In this document: positions 26,643 through 34,281 of the stretch, in pieces
Position numbering within the stretch: position 1 is the first letter of the stretch
Layout: each line of letters starts with the position of its first letter
Source of the DNA: Polynucleobacter victoriensis
GTDB taxonomy: Bacteria > Pseudomonadota > Gammaproteobacteria > Burkholderiales > Burkholderiaceae
NCBI RefSeq assembly: GCF_900187875.1
Contig: NZ_FYEX01000001.1
Coordinates: forward strand, 868,001 to 932,000
Length of the DNA: 64,000 nt
Direction of reading: 5' to 3'
Made by a program: the position numbers and the translations under genes
Notes under the pieces: model-generated
The model's database searches: none
Told to the model about the DNA's origin: nothing
The model's input: only the letters and a program-made list of their open reading frames with translations

Positions 26643-29110
26643 CGAGCAAGATAAGCTTTAAATCCTCTGCCTGTTCGCAAAGACTTAAAGTTGGTTAGTA
26701 AATCTGTTTTACCTTCGCTTAGCAACTTAGCAACTTGTTCTCGAGAAATTTCTTGCTGCAAAACAACTTTACCTGTTGAAAAATCACATGACTTACTCGG
26801 CCCAACACTGCGTTCGCATAGATATTTCATGCCATGTTCATAGACTGCGCCGGAGCACTTAGGGCATGCCCCCAAAGCAGTTTGACCCGTGAAATCCACC
26901 TCCTCAGTATCGTCATCTTGGCTATTGCCAAAATCAAACTCTAATTTGAAGCCAGCATTTGGATAATCTTTGTCATCTTCTGGAATTGTTACTAATTTAA
27001 TGATGGCAGCAAATGGGCGCCCCATTTTGCTTCTGAAGCCTTGAAGTGGGCCAATTTCTTTGTTGGCAATTAAAGCCTCAGCTTCATCGTATTCAAAGGC
27101 CCTGCCCCCAGGTATTTTGCTAATAGAAAAACCGCACTTTTCACAAGCAAAGCGCCTGTAGTTTTCTTTTACCAATCCACCACAGTGCGGGCAAGGGGTT
27201 TTTAGGTCAGCATAATCACCTGGAATCGTGTCGCTGTCATATTCTTTTGCGCGTTTGACGATACGTTGTGTGATTTGAGCAATTTCTTGCATGAAAGTGT
27301 TGCGGTCAATTTGGCCTTTTTCCATTAAGGCAAGCTTATGTTCCCAATTGCCAGTTAATGCAGGTTGGGTAAGTTCTTCAACGCCAAGTCCACGCAATAG
27401 AGTCATCAATTGAAAAGCTTTGGCTGTAGGTATTAATTCCCTAGCTTCTCGAACCATATATTTTTCAGCAAGCAAGCCCTCAATGATGGCTGCCCTGGTT
27501 GCTGGTGTACCAAGGCCTTTTTCTGACATCGCTTCACGATAGTCATCATCATCAATTAATTTACCCGCACCTTCCATGGCAGAAAGTAGCGTGGCTTCCG
27601 TATACCGTGCGGGTGGTTTTGTTTTTAGTGGTACAGGGCTGACAGATTCTGTTTGAACTTTTTCGTTTGGCGCAACAGGCACCAACTCTTTGTCATCTTG
27701 TATGGATTTGCCATAAACAGCTAACCAGCCGGGGCTTGTCAAAATTTTGCCGTCTGTTTTAAATAAATGACCGCTGACCTCAGTAATACGGGTGGTAACT
27801 TTAAATTCTGCCGCAGGGAAAAATATTGCCATAAAGCGGCGCACAACTAGGTCGTATAACTTTTGCTCTGGTTCAGAAAGATTTTTGGGTGCTTGTAGCG
27901 TTGGAATAATGGCAAAGTGATCAGAAATTTTGCTGTTATCAAAAATCTTTTTATTTGGTTTTACCCAAGAGTTATTCAAAATTTGTGACGCAAATGGGTA
28001 ATAGTTGTCTGAACTATCGGCAAGCATTTCTAACGTGCTTGTAACTGTAGGTAAATAGTCTTCCGGAAGCGCTCGTGAGTCAGTTCTTGGGTATGTCAGA
28101 ACTTTATGCTTTTCGTAAAGCGCTTGTGCAAGACCCAAAGTATTCTTTGCTGAAAAACCAAATCGGGCATTCGCCTCTCTTTGCAAGCTAGTTAAATCAA
28201 ATAGTTGTGGCGCTGCTTGAGTGCTAGGTTTTGATTCCTCAGTGACTTTGCCACTCTTGTCATGACATGCGGCAACAATACTTGCAGCCGCAGCCTCACT
28301 CCACAAGCGGTTGTCTTTTTTCTCAGGATCTACCGCAGTATCTTTAGACTCTTTTTTAAATTTAGGGTCAAACCATTTGCCTTGATATATGCCAGCAGCA
28401 CAGATGAACTCAGCAGTTACCTCCCAGTAGTCCCTAGAAATGAACTTTCTGATAAGTTCTTCTCTTTCAACCACAATTGATAAGGTTGGCGTCTGTACGC
28501 GTCCTACTGTTGTTAAAAAGAAGCCACCGCTTTTGCTATTAAATGCAGTCATGGCGCGCGTGCCATTGATGCCAACCAACCAATCTGATTCTGAACGACA
28601 GCGCGCTGCATTTGCTATGTTATGTAATTCTTCATCACTACGTAATTTTGTAAAACCATCACGAATCGCTTGAGGTGTCATGGACTGTAACCATAAGCGT
28701 TCAATTTTTTGAGGTGCCTTGGTATGTTGCGCAATCAATCTAAAAATCAACTCACCTTCACGCCCCGCGTCACATGCATTAATTAAACGATTGATGTCTT
28801 TACGTTTGATCAGTTTTTGTAAAACTTTTAGTCTCGCTTCAGTTTTAGCAATGGGTCTTAAGTCAAAGTGAGGCGGTATAACGGGTAAGTTTGCAAAAGA
28901 CCATTTGCCACGTTTAACCTCATACGCATCTGGAGCGGCTATCTCTAAAAGATGGCCTACAGCAGATGAAACGACGAACTCATCGCTTTCAAAGTAATCC
29001 TCATGCTTAGTAAATCCACCCAAAGCACGAGCAATGTCAGCCGCAACTGATGGTTTTTCAGCAATGATTAAAGCCTTATTGGGCCCGGATTGAGTGCTAG
29101 TTTTTGCCAC
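26498..29110 (-). CDS. topB: DNA topoisomerase III (type IA)
   Basis: 870 residues from a GTG at 29110, preceded by GGGAAG; a TTG at 29134 is less likely. TOPRIM domain with IIAEKPSVA and NACDAGREGELIFR; catalytic Tyr340 in TYPRTDSR. Two C-terminal zinc-ribbon-like motifs (CPHCGG...CEKCGF and CPKCSG...CERS...C) follow, then a Lys/Ala-rich tail. It decatenates and relaxes single-stranded regions. The tail (about the last 48 codons) is antisense to the MnmC-like gene. dprA lies upstream on the same strand. Confidence 0.94.
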   Translation of the reverse strand: MAKTSTQSGPNKALIIAEKPSVAADIARALGGFTKHEDYFESDEFVVSSAVGHLLEIAAPDAYEVKRGKWSFANLPVIPPHFDLRPIAKTEARLKVLQKLIKRKDINRLINACDAGREGELIFRLIAQHTKAPQKIERLWLQSMTPQAIRDGFTKLRSDEELHNIANAARCRSESDWLVGINGTRAMTAFNSKSGGFFLTTVGRVQTPTLSIVVEREELIRKFISRDYWEVTAEFICAAGIYQGKWFDPKFKKESKDTAVDPEKKDNRLWSEAAAASIVAACHDKSGKVTEESKPSTQAAPQLFDLTSLQREANARFGFSAKNTLGLAQALYEKHKVLTYPRTDSRALPEDYLPTVTSTLEMLADSSDNYYPFASQILNNSWVKPNKKIFDNSKISDHFAIIPTLQAPKNLSEPEQKLYDLVVRRFMAIFFPAAEFKVTTRITEVSGHLFKTDGKILTSPGWLAVYGKSIQDDKELVPVAPNEKVQTESVSPVPLKTKPPARYTEATLLSAMEGAGKLIDDDDYREAMSEKGLGTPATRAAIIEGLLAEKYMVREARELIPTAKAFQLMTLLRGLGVEELTQPALTGNWEHKLALMEKGQIDRNTFMQEIAQITQRIVKRAKEYDSDTIPGDYADLKTPCPHCGGLVKENYRRFACEKCGFSISKIPGGRAFEYDEAEALIANKEIGPLQGFRSKMGRPFAAIIKLVTIPEDDKDYPNAGFKLEFDFGNSQDDDTEEVDFTGQTALGACPKCSGAVYEHGMKYLCERSVGPSKSCDFSTGKVVLQQEISREQVAKLLSEGKTDLLTNFKSLRTGRGFKAYLARQADGKIGFEFEAPAKKRAGSKAEAKSSDKPAPAKRAPAKKRSSKKAD

Positions 29111-29202
29111 GTTAAAGACTTCCCGAGGGGTCAAATTAAATTAATTTCCTTTTTTTATTATTAACCGATAAATGCAAAATTAGGAAAAAATTCAAAAAAT
29201 TG

Positions 29203-29883
29203 CTATTTATAGGACCATGTTTTAAGAAAAAATCTCATTTCATCAACGATGTCAGAGGGCTTTTCGGTTAACTTTGCGCCATCTTTAATGAGATGGTGGC
29301 AGCCAGCTGAGCTCGGTCGTGAGATTGAGTTGGGGATGGCAAAAACCTCCCTACCAAGCTCATTGGCACATTTTGCAGTAATCAATGACCCAGACTTAAT
29401 GGCGGCTTCCACCACAAGTGTGCCCAAAGACAATGCAGCAATTAACCTATTTCTTTGGGGAAAGAAGAATGGTTTTGTGGCGGTGCCTACTGGATACTCT
29501 GAAATTAGTAGGCCCATTTGATTGATTTGTTGAAATAAAGCTCGATTCTTGTTGGGGTAGCACTTATCCAGACTAGTGCCACAGACAGCAATTGTTGGGA
29601 TTGGGTGGTTAGATTCTAATGCTCCCAGGTGAGCTGCTGCGTCGATGCCCTCGGCTAAACCAGAAACAATACAAAATCCTTGATTAGCTAGTGCCTGTGA
29701 AAAGGTTCGGGCATATTTAAGACCCTGATTAGATGCTTTGCGAGAGCCGACAATTGCAACACTGGGCATTTTTAGCGCCTTAATGTTGCCTAGACAGTAA
29801 ATTTCTTTCGGGGCATCAGACAAATCTAGTAATCTGCTTGGATAATAGGGGTGTTTTTGATTGATTGAGATAATTGGAAGCAT
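29203..29883 (-). CDS. dprA: DNA-processing protein DprA/Smf, short form
   Basis: 226 residues from the ATG at 29883 (a GTG one codon earlier is possible). The Rossmann-like core is present: VAIVGSRKASNQGLKYAR, VSGLAEGIDAAAHLGAL, IAVCGTSLDKCYPNKN and FPQRNRLIAALS, then SGSLITAKCANELGREVFAIP. DprA loads RecA on incoming single-stranded DNA in natural transformation. Most homologues are about 350-400 residues; here the N-terminal SAM-like domain and C-terminal winged helix are missing. The frame is open and motifs intact, so it looks shortened rather than broken. Confidence 0.88.
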   Translation of the reverse strand: MLPIISINQKHPYYPSRLLDLSDAPKEIYCLGNIKALKMPSVAIVGSRKASNQGLKYARTFSQALANQGFCIVSGLAEGIDAAAHLGALESNHPIPTIAVCGTSLDKCYPNKNRALFQQINQMGLLISEYPVGTATKPFFFPQRNRLIAALSLGTLVVEAAIKSGSLITAKCANELGREVFAIPNSISRPSSAGCHHLIKDGAKLTEKPSDIVDEMRFFLKTWSYK

Positions 29884-29955
29884 CACTAAATTGTCTGGAA
29901 TTCTATTTTTTCAAGCAATCAGCAATCCCTGAACTTTATGTAAGAATTTTCTGAA

Positions 29956-30465
29956 ATGGCTGTACTACCTATCCTTCATTACCCTGATCCACGCTTACAT
30001 ACTGTGGCTAAACCCGTTGCTGAAATAAATCAAAAGATTAAGCAATTGGTTTCTGATATGGCGCAAACAATGTACGAGGCCCCAGGCATTGGTTTGGCGG
30101 CAACGCAGGTTAATGCCCATGTGCAAGTCATTGTTATAGATTTGTCGGATGAGAGAAATCAATTGCAGGTTTTTATTAATCCAGAAATAACTTGGGCTAG
30201 TGAAGAAAAGAAAGTGTGGCAAGAGGGATGTTTGTCTGTGCCAGATTTTTATGACGAGGTATTGCGCCCTTCAGAGGTGAAGGTTAGGGCCTTAGATATA
30301 GATGGTAAGTCTTTTGAGATACATGCCGATGGTTTAATGGCTGTTTGTATTCAGCATGAAATGGATCATCTAAAGGGCAAAGTTTTTGTTGAGTATTTAT
30401 CTTCATTAAAGCGAATGCGAATTGCTGGAAAACTCAAGAAGAAATCTAAAGCGGGTGAGATTTAA
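29956..30465 (+). CDS. def: Peptide deformylase
   Basis: 169 residues. The three motifs are GIGLAATQV (45-52), EGCLSVP (metal ligand Cys92) and QHEMDHLKG (ligands His134 and His138, catalytic Glu135). It removes the formyl group from nascent N-termini. Its stop overlaps the fmt start by one base (TAATG), the usual def-fmt pair. It is divergent from dprA with 72 bases between. Confidence 0.98.
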   Translation: MAVLPILHYPDPRLHTVAKPVAEINQKIKQLVSDMAQTMYEAPGIGLAATQVNAHVQVIVIDLSDERNQLQVFINPEITWASEEKKVWQEGCLSVPDFYDEVLRPSEVKVRALDIDGKSFEIHADGLMAVCIQHEMDHLKGKVFVEYLSSLKRMRIAGKLKKKSKAGEI

Positions 30466-31439
30466 TGCTCAGAGTGGTTTTTGCCGGCACACCAGAATTT
30501 GCTAGGGTTGCTCTAGAGCACATTTATGGCTCCGGCCATCAGGTTGTGATGGTGATGACTCAGCCTGATAGACCAGCGGGCCGAGGCATGAACCTACAGG
30601 CCAGCCCAGTCAAGCAGTTTGCGGTAGAAAAACAAATTAAAGTTATACAGCCCACATCTTTAAGGTTGGATGGCAAGTGCTCTGCTGAAGCAACTAATGC
30701 GCTGAAAGAATTAAGTGAGTGTGAATTTGATGTCATGGTTGTTGCCGCATATGGTTTGATTTTGCCGAAAGAGGTTTTTGAGATAGCAGAAAAACCAAAT
30801 CGGGCTGGTTGTTTAAACATACATGCGTCGTTGTTGCCTAGGTGGCGGGGTGCCGCCCCAATACATAGAGCCATTGAAGCTGGTGACAGTGCGACAGGCA
30901 TTGCCATCATGCAAATGGATTTGGGCCTTGATACTGGTCCAGTGGTATCCATGAAGGAAATACCCATTTCAGACAAAGAAACCACAGCCTCATTGCATGA
31001 TTCATTGGCATTACTTGGTGGTGAAATGATTGTGAAAGCATTGAATGACTTTGAGCTTAATGGTGAGTTAGTCAGCAAGCCTCAGGCAATTGATGGCGTT
31101 ACTTACGCTAAAAAAATATTAAAAGAAGAAGCCAGAATCGATTGGACAGCCAAAGCAAAAGAAATAGATCAAAAAATTAGGGCTTTTAATCCTTTCCCAG
31201 GAGCTTTGTTTGAAAAAAATGAATCAATGATTAAGGCTTGGCTCTCAAAACTTTCATCTACAAATAATATGTCGCGCCCATCAGGAGAAATTCTTGACAT
31301 AAGTCGTGACGGGGTTGAGGTGGCGGCTGGTTTAGGCAGCATTCTATTAGTAGAGCTACAAAAGCCGGGTGGCAAGAAAGCGCCAGCCGATCAGCTGGCC
31401 AAGGCTATGGGGTGGCAAGTTGGGGATGTTTTAAATTAA
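30465..31439 (+). CDS. fmt: Methionyl-tRNA formyltransferase
   Basis: 324 residues. The N-terminal formyltransferase domain contains the folate-site signature LNIHASLLPRWRGAAPIHRA and the catalytic asparagine-histidine-aspartate region; the C-terminal OB-like domain binds tRNA. It formylates Met-tRNAfMet for initiation. Coupled to def. A 97-base gap follows before htpX. Confidence 0.98.
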   Translation: MLRVVFAGTPEFARVALEHIYGSGHQVVMVMTQPDRPAGRGMNLQASPVKQFAVEKQIKVIQPTSLRLDGKCSAEATNALKELSECEFDVMVVAAYGLILPKEVFEIAEKPNRAGCLNIHASLLPRWRGAAPIHRAIEAGDSATGIAIMQMDLGLDTGPVVSMKEIPISDKETTASLHDSLALLGGEMIVKALNDFELNGELVSKPQAIDGVTYAKKILKEEARIDWTAKAKEIDQKIRAFNPFPGALFEKNESMIKAWLSKLSSTNNMSRPSGEILDISRDGVEVAAGLGSILLVELQKPGGKKAPADQLAKAMGWQVGDVLN

Positions 31440-31536
31440 CAACCCCTTGAATAAATCAACAATTACACACATATGATGCTAGAGCCATTTTCTGAATCTA
31501 GAATTTACAGGAATTCACCTAGCGGAGATTTGCAAG

Positions 31537-32397
31537 ATGTTTAATTGGTTTAAGACGGCCATATTGATGGCAGGCATTACCGCCCTATTTATTGTTGTTG
31601 GCGGAATGATTGGTGGTGAGCAAGGCATGTTGATGGCGCTGCTTTTAGCCTTTGGCATGAACTTTTTCAGCTATTGGTTCTCCGACAAGATGGTTCTTAG
31701 CATGATGAATGCGCGGGAAGTAGATGAGGTGACCGCGCCCCATTTTTATCGAATGGTCAAAGAGCTTGCGGGTAAAGCGGGGCTGCCGATGCCAAAAGTT
31801 TATTTAATTGAAGAAGATGCACCCAATGCATTTGCTACTGGTCGTAACCCTGAAAATGCTGCGGTTGCTGCGACAACTGGAATTCTTCGAATACTCTCTG
31901 AGAGAGAAATTCGTGGAGTGATGGCGCATGAGTTGGCGCATGTGAAGCATCGTGATATTTTGATTTCAACGATATCTGCCACGATGGCAGGAGCATTGTC
32001 TGCTCTAGCAAATTTTGCAATGTTCTTTGGTGGTAGAGATTCTGAAGGTCGCCCATCTAATCCAATTGCCAGCATTTTGGTGGCTATATTGGCGCCTTTA
32101 GCCGCAAGCCTTATACAAATGGCAATCTCTCGTGCCCGCGAGTATGAGGCAGACAGAGGGGGCGCAGAAATTAGCGGCGATCCTGAGTCGCTTGCGGTGG
32201 CGTTAGAAAAGATACACCGTTATGCTACCGATAGATCTTTTAATGCTGTTGAGAATCACCCAGAAACAGCGCAAATGATGATCATGAACCCACTCTCTGG
32301 CGGAGGATTGTCAGGCCTTTTTTCAACACACCCACCAACCGATGACAGAGTCTCGCGCTTGATGGAAATGGCAAGAACTGGAACTTACCCTGTCTGA
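31537..32397 (+). CDS. htpX: Protease HtpX (M48B membrane zinc metalloprotease)
   Basis: 286 residues. Two N-terminal membrane helices (about 7-25 and 28-47), zinc motif HELAH at 131-135, two further hydrophobic segments after it, and the third-ligand region EYEADRGGAE. It faces the cytoplasm and degrades misfolded inner-membrane proteins, complementing FtsH. GGAGATTTGCAAG precedes the ATG. Its last 8 bases overlap the apparent CTG start of rsmB. Confidence 0.96.
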   Translation: MFNWFKTAILMAGITALFIVVGGMIGGEQGMLMALLLAFGMNFFSYWFSDKMVLSMMNAREVDEVTAPHFYRMVKELAGKAGLPMPKVYLIEEDAPNAFATGRNPENAAVAATTGILRILSEREIRGVMAHELAHVKHRDILISTISATMAGALSALANFAMFFGGRDSEGRPSNPIASILVAILAPLAASLIQMAISRAREYEADRGGAEISGDPESLAVALEKIHRYATDRSFNAVENHPETAQMMIMNPLSGGGLSGLFSTHPPTDDRVSRLMEMARTGTYPV

Positions 32398-33694
32398 GAA
32401 TAAACAACAAGGCGCAAGCCTATCAAAAGCGCTTTTTGAGTCAGCCAAAGTATTACAAGAGGTTCAAGATGGCACATCTTTAACCTCTGCTATACAAATA
32501 GTTCCAATAGGGTTACGTCCTGCGGTTCAAAGTATTACGTTTCAGGCTTTAAGGCGAGGCTATTGGGTACAAGAAGTTCTTAATCAGTACGTCCAAAAAA
32601 CTCCATCAGGACTAACCCTTTATGTTTTGTGGGCTGCTATTGCATTGGTTCCCGAAAAAGATCATGAACCCATGTACGCAATGCATACGCTGGTTAATGA
32701 AGCAGTCAACGTTTGCCATTTAGATAAAAACTTGTTTTATGCAAAAGGGTTAATTAACGCCGTATTGCGCAGAGTTTTAAGAAACGAAAACTTATATCAA
32801 GAGATATCAGAAGACAAAAACCCTTCTTATCCTGATTGGTGGTTGCGAAAAATTAAACATGCATATTCTGAGCAGGCTCAAAATATTATTCAATCTTCGA
32901 AGGATCGGCCGCCTCTTACGTTGCGACTTAACCAAAGGCAGACTGCCATAGAGCAACAAGACTTATATTTAAAAAGGCTTGATGATGCTGGTCTTTGCCA
33001 TAAAAAAATCAGTTCAATTGCAGGACTTCGGTTAAACAATGCGATTGAATTAATTACACCTGTCCCGGTAAGTCAAATACCTGGTTTTTTTGAGGGTGCA
33101 TGTTCTGTTCAAGATGCAGGGGCACAGTTAGCCGGCACCTTGTTGAATTTACAACCGGGTACAAAGGTCTTAGACGCATGCGCTGCCCCAGGTGGAAAAA
33201 CAGCTCAGTTACTAGAATTATTTGATATTCAACTCGATGCACTGGAGATTGATCCTGCAAGAGCTAAAAGAATTCAAGAAAACTTAGATCGTTTGAAATT
33301 AGAGAATGCTCGAGTTTTGGTAGGTGATGCATCAGAACCGGAAAGCTGGTTTGATGGCGAGCTATATGATGCAATATTGGCTGATGTACCTTGTTCTGCA
33401 TCGGGAATTGTTAGGCGCCACCCAGATATTACATATTTACGCCAAGAAGTAGATATTAAAAATTTACAGGTAATGCAAAGGAAAATATTAACGGCACTTT
33501 GGTCTTTGCTTAAGCCGGGCGGTAAGTTGCTATATGTGACATGTTCGGTTTTTCCAGAAGAAGGGGAGTTGCAAGCACGCTGGTGGTTGAGTTCTATGCC
33601 AAATGCGTTACGATTAGATGCCCCGGGACAAATATTGCCATCTAAAGAGCACGATGGCTTCTTTTATGCCCTGTTTGAGAAAGAAAAAAAGTAA
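32390..33694 (+). CDS. rsmB: 16S rRNA (cytosine-967-C5)-methyltransferase RsmB, apparent CTG start
   Basis: 434 residues if translation starts at the CTG at 32390, the length expected for RsmB. A GGAA lies 6 bases upstream. The N-terminal NusB-like RNA-binding domain (LSKALFESAKVLQ to about residue 140) is intact in frame but has no ATG, GTG or TTG until 32627, which would remove about 80 residues of it. The catalytic domain has the SAM site DACAAPGGKTAQ, motif IV DVPCSASG and motif VI VTCSVFPEEGE, with both catalytic cysteines. It overlaps htpX by 8 bases and precedes the DUF4390-ntrYX genes. Confidence 0.9.
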   Translation: MSENKQQGASLSKALFESAKVLQEVQDGTSLTSAIQIVPIGLRPAVQSITFQALRRGYWVQEVLNQYVQKTPSGLTLYVLWAAIALVPEKDHEPMYAMHTLVNEAVNVCHLDKNLFYAKGLINAVLRRVLRNENLYQEISEDKNPSYPDWWLRKIKHAYSEQAQNIIQSSKDRPPLTLRLNQRQTAIEQQDLYLKRLDDAGLCHKKISSIAGLRLNNAIELITPVPVSQIPGFFEGACSVQDAGAQLAGTLLNLQPGTKVLDACAAPGGKTAQLLELFDIQLDALEIDPARAKRIQENLDRLKLENARVLVGDASEPESWFDGELYDAILADVPCSASGIVRRHPDITYLRQEVDIKNLQVMQRKILTALWSLLKPGGKLLYVTCSVFPEEGELQARWWLSSMPNALRLDAPGQILPSKEHDGFFYALFEKEKK

Positions 33695-33706
33695 TAACCA
33701 ATACGC

Positions 33707-34279
33707 ATGCATCAAATACTAAGGCTGATATTTGTAATTACATTCTCGATGATTGCATCGATGGGGAGTGTGCGTGCAGATCAAATCATCTTTAATAAAG
33801 TTAACCTTCAGCAACTAGATAAATCTTGGGCTTTAAACGCTGATATTGCACTAGAGCTCAATCCAACGCTTGAGCAATTGGTCAACAAGGGCGTTACATT
33901 GCATTTCGTGACAGATTTTTATGTCACAAAATCAAGGTGGTATTGGTTTGATGCAAAACTGCTTGAGGCGCAGCGCGTTTCAAAGATTTCTTATCAGGCT
34001 TTAACTAATCAATATAGAGTTACTTTGGGTAACTTTAGTTTTAGTGCGTCCTCACTCAAGCAAGCATTAATTGCAGTTAAAACACTAGAAGACTGGGTTG
34101 TGATTGAGCCTGGTCTTTTAGACCCAGCACAAACATACCAAGCCTCAATACGTATGCGCTTAGATACGAATCAGTTGGCTAAGCCTTTTCAGGTGAATGC
34201 AATTAACTCTAAGTCTTGGAATCTACAAAGTGAGTGGTATCGCTTTGATTTTTCGCTTAAAGCTTTAGGTGGACAATAG
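33707..34279 (+). CDS. DUF4390 domain-containing exported protein
   Basis: 190 residues. An N-terminal signal peptide (about 1-24, cut near VRADQ) then a beta-rich domain. DUF4390 proteins sit between rsmB and ntrY in many Burkholderiales, and this one has that place, 12 bases after rsmB and 2 before ntrY. Function is unknown; a periplasmic role connected to the NtrY sensor is suggested only by position. Aromatic-rich segments such as KSRWYWFDAKLLE are typical of the family. Confidence 0.82.
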   Translation: MHQILRLIFVITFSMIASMGSVRADQIIFNKVNLQQLDKSWALNADIALELNPTLEQLVNKGVTLHFVTDFYVTKSRWYWFDAKLLEAQRVSKISYQALTNQYRVTLGNFSFSASSLKQALIAVKTLEDWVVIEPGLLDPAQTYQASIRMRLDTNQLAKPFQVNAINSKSWNLQSEWYRFDFSLKALGGQ

Positions 34280-34281
34280 TC

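Noticed and set aside
30560..31078. A 172-residue open frame antisense to fmt
   Set aside because: Opposite a certain gene, with Ser/Ala-rich composition typical of antisense readings and no start signal.
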